12,475 bases of DNA from Candidatus Zipacnadia bacterium. GTDB taxonomy: Bacteria > Armatimonadota > Zipacnadia > Zipacnadales > UBA5352. The DNA lies in assembly GCA_029820915.1 (NCBI GenBank), contig JALGUI010000045.1:1-12475 (forward strand), read 5' to 3'. Shown here one piece after another: positions 6,848-12,475 of the stretch. The notes beneath the pieces are model-generated. The model was not told the origin of the DNA, made no database searches, and saw only the letters and a list, made by a program, of their open reading frames with translations. Numbering within the stretch: the stretch's first letter is position 1; each line of letters begins with the position of its first letter. The position numbers were made by a program, and so were the translations under genes.

Positions 6848-8119
6848 TCAGGCGTTGCCTCCGTCACTTGCCTGCGGGCCGGCCTGGCCGGTGCCCTTGT
6901 CGCTTCGAGGGCGGCGCCTGCCCCGCCGGCGACGCGACGACCGGGGCTTCTTCGAGCCGCCCTCCTGCGACTGCCCGGCGTCGCGGGCGCTCTTGGCGTC
7001 CTGCTTCGTGTCCCGCCGCCCCCCGCCGTCGCGCTTCTGGGTGTCACTCTTTCCGGCCTGCCGCGCCTGTGCGCCGTCGCTGCCGGGCAGGCGGCGCCCG
7101 CGCGACTTGCGGCGGCCGCCGGACCCGGACTGCTTGCCGCCGCCGTCAGGCTGCTCCCGCCGGGCCTCGGGGCCCTCTTGGGGCTTCTGCTGCTCGGGCC
7201 TGTCCGGCCCAGGCTGCGCCGCGGGCCGGGACTGCGCGCGCGCCGGCTGCTCGGGCCGCGGCTCACGCTCTTCGGCGCTCTCGTCGTCATCGCCGCCGAG
7301 CGGCCCCACCTCGCTGGCGAGGACGCGGATGTCAGAGCCGTCATCGAGGACGACGTGCAGTTCCTCCTTGAGCAGCGCCACGTCCTTGACGGTTCCCGGA
7401 CCGTGTTCGGTCCGCACCCTGTCGCCGCGCCGGGGCAGCGTGCGGCGCAGCTCGCAGTACATCTCGTGCTCGAACAGCAGACAACACATGAGCCGGTCGC
7501 ACAGCCCGCTGATCTTGCTGGGGTTCAGCGCCAGCCCTTGGTCCTTGGCGACGCGGATCCCCACCGGCTCGAACTCGCGCATGAAGGTCTTGCAGCACAG
7601 GCGCCGGCCGCACGGCCCGAGGCCGCCCAGCAGTCGGGCCTCGTCGCGCACGCCGATCTGCCGCAGCTCGATGCGCATGCGGAAGGTGCGCGCGAGGTCC
7701 CGCACCAGTTCCCGGAAGTCCACGCGTCCGTCGGCGCTGAAGAAGAACACCAGGCGCGTGTTGTCGAAGCTCAGGTCCGCGTCGATCAGCTTCATGGGCA
7801 GCTCGTGCTTGTCGATGGCCTCGCCGCAGATCTCCAGCGCCTGTTTCTCGCGCGTCTCCTGTTCGGCCACGTGGGCGAGGTCGTCGTCGGTTGCCTTGCG
7901 CACCACGGGCATGAGTTCGTCGGCGCGTTCGGGGGGGATCCGCCCGTGGATCTCCATGACCTCGCCTATGTCCACGCCCTTCTCGGTGCGCACGAGCACC
8001 TTGTCGCCGATGCTCAGGCGCACCCCGGACGCCGCGAAGCTGTAGACCTTCGAGTTGTGCCGGAAGCGGACCCCGACCTCCATGCTCGGCTCGGGGCTCG
8101 GCTTGTTCTCCTCAGTCAT
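6848..8119 (-). CDS. ricT: PSP1-domain protein, RicT/YaaT-like, with long basic disordered tail
   Basis: Residues about 12-270 match the PSP1 family: VGVRFRHNSKVYSF at the front, then GPCGRRLCCKTFM and GLCDRLMCCLLFEHEMYCEL. In Bacillus RicT belongs to the RicAFT complex, which binds iron-sulfur clusters and helps RNase Y mature transcripts; those roles are inferred here by family. Cysteines at 170, 175, 176, 207, 212, 213 and 222 are the cluster candidates. An SH3-like segment follows (RRGDRVRTEHGPGTVKDV). Residues about 275-423 are low complexity: an acidic start (GGDDDESAEEREP), then Pro/Gln/Gly and increasingly Arg/Lys-rich sequence including SSRRRRGRRRPRSDKG. Bacillus RicT lacks such a tail (it is about 275 residues). 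The ATG at 8119 overlaps the mfd stop as ATGA, with a weak GGGTGA upstream. The neighbourhood with metG resembles Firmicutes yaaT/metS. Family call is strong; the symbol is by homology. Confidence 0.88.
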   Translation of the reverse strand: MTEENKPSPEPSMEVGVRFRHNSKVYSFAASGVRLSIGDKVLVRTEKGVDIGEVMEIHGRIPPERADELMPVVRKATDDDLAHVAEQETREKQALEICGEAIDKHELPMKLIDADLSFDNTRLVFFFSADGRVDFRELVRDLARTFRMRIELRQIGVRDEARLLGGLGPCGRRLCCKTFMREFEPVGIRVAKDQGLALNPSKISGLCDRLMCCLLFEHEMYCELRRTLPRRGDRVRTEHGPGTVKDVALLKEELHVVLDDGSDIRVLASEVGPLGGDDDESAEEREPRPEQPARAQSRPAAQPGPDRPEQQKPQEGPEARREQPDGGGKQSGSGGRRKSRGRRLPGSDGAQARQAGKSDTQKRDGGGRRDTKQDAKSARDAGQSQEGGSKKPRSSRRRRGRRRPRSDKGTGQAGPQASDGGNA

Positions 8120-11100
8120 GCGGTTTCACCCACGGCCTGGCGACCCCGCCCGTGCGTGCGCTCGCGGCGGTCGCGCAGCCGCGCCATCACTTCTCGCAGG
8201 CCCGAGAGCACCTTCTCCGGCTCCTTCGGGCTGTAGGCGAAGCTGATCGCCGTCGCATCAAAGGTGGGTCGGGCGAGGGCGGGCGTCTCGCCGCGCCGCT
8301 TGCCCTTGACGGTGTCGCGGTAGAGTTCGGCCAGGACCAGGCGCTCGCGGCGCCCCAGCGCGACCTGCTTGCTCAGTCGCACGCGTACCCGGCCGGTGCG
8401 CGCGCGCACGTCGGAGATGCCCACCTCACGACAGGCAATGCGGAGCCTCGCGATCTCGATGAGGTTGTGCACCGGCAGGGGCATGGGCCCGTAGCGGTCC
8501 ACGATCTCCTCCGCCAGTGCCTCGACGTCCTCTGCCTCCCACGCCGACGACAGCCGCCGGTACAGCATGATGCGATGCCGCTCGCCCGGCACGTAGTCGG
8601 CCGGCAACACGGCCTCGAGCGGCAGATCAAGCGACGGATGCTCGGCGTCCTCGTCCCCGACCGTCTCGCCCTTGAGCGCGCGCACCGACTCCGCGAGCAT
8701 CTGGGCGTACAGGTCGAGCCCGATGGCGGTGACGTGGCCGCTCTGCTCGGCGCCGAGGATATCCCCCGCGCCGCGGATCTCGAGGTCGCGCAGCGCGACC
8801 TTGAAGCCGCTGCCCAGCTCGCTGAACTCCTCGATGGCCCGCAGCCGGTCCTCGGCCTCCTCGGTCATGCGGTCCGGGTACCTGTAGAGCAGGTACGCGT
8901 AGGCCTGGCGGTTCGAGCGGCCAACGCGACCGCGGAGCTGGTAGAGCTGAGCCAGCCCCAAGCGGTCGGCGTCGTCGATGATGATGGTGTTGGCGTTTGC
9001 CACGTCAAGGCCGTTCTCGATGATGGTGGTGCACACCAGCACGTCGAACTCCTCGCGATAGAACGCCATCATCACCTGTTCCAGCTCGTCCTCGTGCATC
9101 TGACCGTGCGCGACGGCCACCGTGGCCTCGGGCACCAGCCTCTGCACCGTCGCCGCCACGTGGCCGATCGAGTGCACGCGGTTGTGGACGAAGTAGACCT
9201 GCCCGTTGCGGTCGTGCTCGCGCAGGATCGCCTCGCGGATCAGATCCTCGTCGCGCTCGCGCACGAAGGTGCGTATGGGCAGCCGCCCGGCGGGCGGGTC
9301 GTTGATGACCGAGATGTCGCGGATGCCCGACAGCGCCATGTTGAGCGTGCGCGGGATCGGCGTCGCGGTCAGCGTCAGGGCGTCCACGTCCGTGCGCAGC
9401 TTCTTGAGCCGCTCCTTCTGCTCTACGCCGAAACGCTGCTCCTCATCGATGATCAGCAGTCCCAGGTCGCTGAAGCCCACGTCGGATCCCAGCAGCCGGT
9501 GCGTGCCGATGACGATGTCCACGGTGCCCGCCTTGAGCTGCTCGACGATCTTGCGCTGCTCGGCGGAAGAGCGGAAGCGGCTGAGCATGCGCACCTCGAC
9601 CGGGTAGCGGCCCAACCGCTCCTGGAAGCTGTTGAGGTGCTGGTGTGCCAGCACCGTCGTCGGGCACAGCACGGCGACCTGCTTGCCGTCGAGCACGGCC
9701 TTGAAGGCGGCGCGGATGGCGACCTCGGTCTTGCCGAAGCCCACGTCCCCGCAGATCAGACGATCGGCGGGCCGGCCATGCTCCATGTCCCGCTTGATGT
9801 CCTTGATGGCCTGCCACTGGCCGGGCGTCTCGTCGTAGCGGAAGGAGTCCTCGAGCTCGGTCAGCCACGGCGAGTCCACGCCGAAGGCGAAGCCCCTGGC
9901 CCGCTCGCGCTCGCGGTACAGCTCCATCAGCTCCCGCGCCAGCAGGCGCGTGGAGACCCGGGCCTTCTGCTTGGCCCGCTCCCAGCGCTTGCCGTTGAGC
10001 TTGTCCACGGGCGCCTGTCCGCCCGCCGGTCCGACGTAGCGCTGCACCCGGTCGAGCTGCGTGACGGGCACATAGATGCGGTCGCCGCCCGCGTACTCGA
10101 TGACCAGGTAATCGCGCTCCATGTCGCCGATCGTCTGCTTCGACAGGCCGGTGTAGCGGCCGATCCCGTGGCTGATGTGCACCACGAGATCGCCCTCATC
10201 CAGCTCCTGGAGCGAGGTGAGTGAGAAGCCCCGGCGGTACTTGGTCTCCTTGGGCCGGCGCACCTTCCGCCAGCCGTAGATCTCCGCCCCCGTCATCACC
10301 ACCAGGTCGGCGGAGGGCAGCTTGAAGCCCCCGGACAGCTCGAGCGCCGCCACCTTGACCTTGCCGGGCACGAGCGTGAGCCGGCCGTTGGCGACCGAGA
10401 CATCGCTCACGCCGCGGTCCTGCAGCGCGTCGGCGGCCTTCTCGGGCTCGCCGGAGCAGATTAGCAGGTGTTGGCCGCGCTCCTGCCAGTCCTGGATGCC
10501 CTCGACCAGCAGGTCGAACTTGCCGCCGAAGCTGTCCACCGGCGGGGTGGCGAAGCTGAGGCCCTCGGTCCCGTCGCGCCAGGGCACGTCGCGGCGCAGC
10601 ATGCCGAGGTGGACGATGCGCCGCCGGCCCTCCAGCCCGGGCGGCACCGATAGGTGGGTGGCGGCAAGCTGCTCGAAGGGGATACAGGCGGCCTCGGGCA
10701 GCCGCAGGTGGCGGCCGAGCTTGATGCCGCTGCGGTAGCTGTCCTGCACGTCGCTGAAGAAGCCGTCGCCGTGCGAGGCGATGCGCACCGGCTCGTCAAC
10801 CACGATGAGGCACTCGTCGGGCAGGTAGTCGCCGAGCGTGGCGCGGTGGGAGTAGACGTAGGGGAGGTAGTGTACCAGCGTGTCGGCCGGGCGGAGCTGC
10901 TGCAGCAGCTCCAGGTCCTCGTCGCGGCGCCGGCGCAGGCGGTCGGCCTCGCGCTTCTTGTCGCCCGCGATCAGCCGGTCGAGCTCCTTGCGGAAGGCGC
11001 GCCGGATCAGCGGCAGGGCGCGGGCCACGGCGTCCTCGGACAGCAGTATCTCGCCGGCGGGACCGATGCCGGCGCGCTCGACGTCACGCCGCGACACCTG

Positions 11101-11763
11101 CGTGTCGGTGTTGAAGAGCCGGATCGACTCGACCTCGTCGCCGAACAGCTCGATGCGCGCCGGCGCCGGCATGGTCGGCGGCGACACGTCGATGATCCCG
11201 CCGCGCACGGAGAACTGGCCGACGTCGTCGAGGAGATCGACGTTCTCGTAGCCCAGGTCCACCAGCGCCCGCACCAGGTCATCGCGGTCGATGGTGTCGC
11301 CGACGACGATCTCGCGCCGGGCCGACTCCATGGCCTCGCGTGGGATGGTCTGCAGCATCAGCGCCTGGACCGAGGCGACCACGATGATCTGATCGCCGGC
11401 GCTGAGGCGCTCGAGCACGGTGAGCCGGTCGGCGACCTCGAGGCGGTCGGGGGTGACGCCGTCGTAGAGGGCCGAGGCGATGGAGGGGTAGACGAGCACC
11501 TCGGCCTCGGCGGCCGTGTCGGCGTGGTCGCCGAGCAGCGCGCGCAGATCGTCGGCGAGGCGGCGGGCGCGCTCGTCACTGTACGTGACGAGGAGCGCCG
11601 TCCCGCCGTGCGCGCACAACCCGGCGACCAGCAGCGCCGAGCCCGCGCCGCTGACGCCGCCGGCGGCGACCGGGATCCCCACCGCCACATGCTCGGCCAG
11701 CGCCGCGAACTCGTCCGAGGCCTGCAGTCTATCGAAGAGCCCGCCTGATATCTCTCTGGTCAT
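8116..11763 (-). CDS. mfd: Transcription-repair coupling factor Mfd
   Basis: Mfd is an ATP-driven translocase that removes RNA polymerase stalled at DNA damage and recruits UvrA. The 1215-residue protein is full length compared with about 1150-1180 in E. coli and B. subtilis. In order: the UvrB-like N-terminal module (about 1-400), the RNA-polymerase-interaction domain (about 520-600, LDEGDLVVHISHGIGRYTGL), and the RecG-like motor. Motor motifs include Walker A GDVGFGKT (672-679, Lys678), DEEQ 773-776, TLTATPIPRTLNMAL and QLYQLRGRVGRS. The C-terminal TRCF domain ends near 1150. I chose ATG 11763 (MTREISGGLFDRLQ) because it gives the usual family N-terminus. The frame is open to an ATG at 11916, but that extension is Arg/Gly-rich, unlike Mfd, and would run through two perfect hairpins. 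GGAAG 10 nt upstream is a weak ribosome site. Confidence 0.97.
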   Translation of the reverse strand: MTREISGGLFDRLQASDEFAALAEHVAVGIPVAAGGVSGAGSALLVAGLCAHGGTALLVTYSDERARRLADDLRALLGDHADTAAEAEVLVYPSIASALYDGVTPDRLEVADRLTVLERLSAGDQIIVVASVQALMLQTIPREAMESARREIVVGDTIDRDDLVRALVDLGYENVDLLDDVGQFSVRGGIIDVSPPTMPAPARIELFGDEVESIRLFNTDTQVSRRDVERAGIGPAGEILLSEDAVARALPLIRRAFRKELDRLIAGDKKREADRLRRRRDEDLELLQQLRPADTLVHYLPYVYSHRATLGDYLPDECLIVVDEPVRIASHGDGFFSDVQDSYRSGIKLGRHLRLPEAACIPFEQLAATHLSVPPGLEGRRRIVHLGMLRRDVPWRDGTEGLSFATPPVDSFGGKFDLLVEGIQDWQERGQHLLICSGEPEKAADALQDRGVSDVSVANGRLTLVPGKVKVAALELSGGFKLPSADLVVMTGAEIYGWRKVRRPKETKYRRGFSLTSLQELDEGDLVVHISHGIGRYTGLSKQTIGDMERDYLVIEYAGGDRIYVPVTQLDRVQRYVGPAGGQAPVDKLNGKRWERAKQKARVSTRLLARELMELYRERERARGFAFGVDSPWLTELEDSFRYDETPGQWQAIKDIKRDMEHGRPADRLICGDVGFGKTEVAIRAAFKAVLDGKQVAVLCPTTVLAHQHLNSFQERLGRYPVEVRMLSRFRSSAEQRKIVEQLKAGTVDIVIGTHRLLGSDVGFSDLGLLIIDEEQRFGVEQKERLKKLRTDVDALTLTATPIPRTLNMALSGIRDISVINDPPAGRLPIRTFVRERDEDLIREAILREHDRNGQVYFVHNRVHSIGHVAATVQRLVPEATVAVAHGQMHEDELEQVMMAFYREEFDVLVCTTIIENGLDVANANTIIIDDADRLGLAQLYQLRGRVGRSNRQAYAYLLYRYPDRMTEEAEDRLRAIEEFSELGSGFKVALRDLEIRGAGDILGAEQSGHVTAIGLDLYAQMLAESVRALKGETVGDEDAEHPSLDLPLEAVLPADYVPGERHRIMLYRRLSSAWEAEDVEALAEEIVDRYGPMPLPVHNLIEIARLRIACREVGISDVRARTGRVRVRLSKQVALGRRERLVLAELYRDTVKGKRRGETPALARPTFDATAISFAYSPKEPEKVLSGLREVMARLRDRRERTHGRGRQAVGETA

Positions 11764-11778
11764 AATTGCGCGGCTTCC

Positions 11779-11796
11779 GGCCCCGAACGCGGGGCC
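11779..11796 (-). promoter_or_regulatory. GC hairpin adjoining the mfd ribosome-binding site
   Basis: A perfect 7-bp, all-G/C stem with a 4-nt loop. Read as mfd mRNA it is GGCCCCG-CGTT-CGGGGCC, directly followed by GGAAG and then, 10 nt later, the ATG at 11763. Placed there it could affect ribosome access or 5'-end stability; that is inference. Seven-bp inverted repeats can arise by chance at this GC content. Confidence 0.4.
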
Positions 11797-11809
11797 ATAT
11801 ACGCCTGAT

Positions 11810-11831
11810 GCCCGAGCTATGGTACTCGGGC
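11810..11831 (-). promoter_or_regulatory. Second inverted repeat in the mfd leader
   Basis: GCCCGAG and CTCGGGC form a perfect 7-bp stem around an 8-nt loop (CTATGGTA on the plus strand). The loop contains TA...TA, which could extend the stem past a one-base bulge. It could be an mRNA hairpin, or a dyad operator site for a regulator of mfd. The same TACTCGGGC string recurs at 11961-11969, where it encodes the end of the HEPN gene. Confidence 0.3.
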
Positions 11832-11959
11832 TGAATGATCGTGGCTTGTTGTCTACACGTATCAACGCCCTGCCGCCGCTCCCCGGTTCCCCGCGACGCA
11901 ACCGGCGGGTGGCCATCTTCTCCGACGCTTCTCAGGGCCGAAAGGTGCGCCCACCGCAA

Positions 11960-12406
11960 CTACTCGGGCAGGAGATCCGGGTGGTGTTCCTCGAGCCAGG
12001 CGAGGACGCACTCGCGCAGCCTCTCGGCCTCGGCAATCAGCCGCGCCACCTGCTCGGGCGTCACCGGCCCTGGCTCATCATACAGCAGCGCATTGCGCAG
12101 ATCACGACACTCGTTGAGGTAGCGCGCCATCTCTGTGGCTTCATCCCCCAGAGCCGCCGGCAGCGCAGCCATGATCGTGACATGGTGTCCTGCCCCGCGG
12201 GCCCGGAAGCCTGACGCCGCGACCACGATGGTGGCCAGGGCAAGCGCTGCGCTGTAGGCGGCGATGAACCGCCAATCCTCAGAGTCACTGCTCACGCGCG
12301 CATGGTGCACGTCCCGCTGAACTCGCTTGAGCAGCGCCTCGATCTCGGAGGCGTTGGGCTCATGGTGCGTGAGCCGCCTGGCTCTCAGCAATTCGTCGAA
12401 GCTCAT
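11960..12406 (-). CDS. HEPN-domain protein of a HEPN/MNT pair
   Basis: A 148-residue, mostly helical protein. The pattern EIEALLKRVQRD, EDWRFIAAYSAALALATI, SGFRARGAGHHVTIM, then CRDLRNALLYDE and a closing helix AERLRECVLAWLEEHH fits, from memory, the HEPN proteins that accompany nucleotidyltransferase (MNT) partners. Those typically read DWRFxxAYNAALQ, GYRA, HH and KRNxxDYE at these places. In active HEPN RNases the catalytic motif is RNxxxH; here it is R-N-A-L-L-Y, with Tyr where His is expected, so activity is uncertain. ATG 12406 has GGGAG 6 nt upstream. It overlaps the upstream ORF by 47 bp, which suggests translational coupling. It precedes mfd by about 200 bp on the same strand but need not share its promoter. 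Confidence 0.72.
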   Translation of the reverse strand: MSFDELLRARRLTHHEPNASEIEALLKRVQRDVHHARVSSDSEDWRFIAAYSAALALATIVVAASGFRARGAGHHVTIMAALPAALGDEATEMARYLNECRDLRNALLYDEPGPVTPEQVARLIAEAERLRECVLAWLEEHHPDLLPE

Positions 12407-12475
12407 CCTCGTCTCCCAGCAGGAGTATCTTCGGACCGCGCATCACGTTGCACGCGAAGTGATGCCCCGCCGCGA
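12360..12475 (-). CDS. C-terminal end of probable winged-helix/nucleotidyltransferase (MNT) protein, partial
   Basis: A frame open at the window edge (codons from 12473) runs 37 codons to a TGA at 12360-12362, overlapping the start of the HEPN gene by 47 bp. It reads HHFACNVMRGPKILLLGDED and then ELRRIAES. From memory, ArsR-type helix-turn-helix/MNT fusion proteins end with a similar PKIFLIGDEDDLAEL-like tail, and they are often encoded just before HEPN genes of this type. The call rests on that short tail and on the neighbour; the nucleotidyltransferase active site (GSxxRG...DxD) would lie outside the window. Confidence 0.5.
   Translation of the reverse strand, partial: AAGHHFACNVMRGPKILLLGDEDELRRIAESQAAHAP

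Larger units (their letters stand above)
11764..11959 (-). promoter_or_regulatory. Intergenic leader of the mfd operon with two hairpins
   Basis: This 196-bp gap is the largest noncoding stretch in a window otherwise nearly gapless. It holds two perfect inverted repeats: 11810-11816/11825-11831 (GCCCGAG, loop 8, CTCGGGC) and 11779-11785/11790-11796 (GGCCCCG, loop 4, CGGGGCC). The second ends just before the GGAAG ribosome site of mfd. Neither is followed by a T-run on the minus strand, so they do not look like intrinsic terminators. A promoter for the mfd operon is expected here but no convincing -35/-10 pair stands out. Confidence 0.4.

Noticed and set aside
8152..10224. 690-codon plus-strand open frame opposite mfd
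   Set aside because: It is a shadow of the highly conserved mfd motor region; its low-complexity composition is typical of antisense translation.
11835..11865. Possible mfd promoter: TTGATA (11860-11865) and GATCAT (11835-11840) on the minus strand
   Set aside because: The spacer is 19 bp and the -10 matches only 4 of 6 bases; too weak to annotate without transcription-start data.
11764..11916. N-terminal extension of mfd by 51 codons from ATG 11916, which has GGAG only 3 nt upstream
   Set aside because: The extra residues are unlike known Mfd N-termini and would be encoded across two perfect hairpins; MTREISGGLFDRLQ fits the family start better.
1..12475. tRNA, rRNA, CRISPR arrays, insertion sequences
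   Set aside because: No cloverleaf-like or rRNA-like segment, no spaced repeats and no transposase-like frame were seen; apart from the 196-bp gap at 11764-11959 the window is almost fully coding.

Overview
The window is a bacterial chromosome segment from a high-GC organism (upper 60s % by eye). Every gene is on the minus strand, so transcription runs from 12475 towards 1. Genes are tightly packed: several junctions overlap by 4 bp as ATGA or are separated by only 1-4 bp, and several starts have GGAGG-like Shine-Dalgarno sequences. The phylum cannot be fixed from sequence alone. A ricT (PSP1 family) gene close to metG recalls the Firmicutes yaaT...metS neighbourhood. That neighbourhood, the high GC and the long C-terminally extended MetRS suggest an uncultured Terrabacteria-type lineage (for example Armatimonadota or Chloroflexota); this is inference.

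Region 1 (12475-11960) holds the end of an ORF that looks like a winged-helix/nucleotidyltransferase (MNT) protein, overlapped by a HEPN-domain gene. Together they look like a HEPN/MNT toxin-antitoxin-type pair. Region 2 (11959-11764) is a noncoding leader with two perfect 7-bp hairpins in front of mfd. Region 3 (11763-4634) is an information-processing operon: mfd (transcription-repair coupling factor), ricT-like PSP1 protein with a very long basic tail, a small FmdB-type zinc-ribbon protein, and metG (methionyl-tRNA synthetase with a C-terminal tRNA-binding domain).

Region 4 (4602-1) is a signalling and envelope group, probably continuing the same transcript: a membrane-anchored GAF/HD-GYP cyclic-di-GMP phosphodiesterase, an exported transglutaminase-like protein with an intact Cys-His-Asp triad, an exported protein made of three repeats each carrying an EF-hand-like DxNGNxxxDxxD loop, and the start of ddl (D-alanine-D-alanine ligase).

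The most striking observation is an exact 40-bp tandem duplication (984-1063) inside the repeat-protein gene. It is not a multiple of three and shifts the frame. Removing one copy restores a continuous 391-residue protein with three complete repeats. This is a recent mutation, a reversible on/off switch, or an assembly artefact; read mapping would decide. No RNA genes, insertion sequences, CRISPR arrays or convincing rho-independent terminators were seen.
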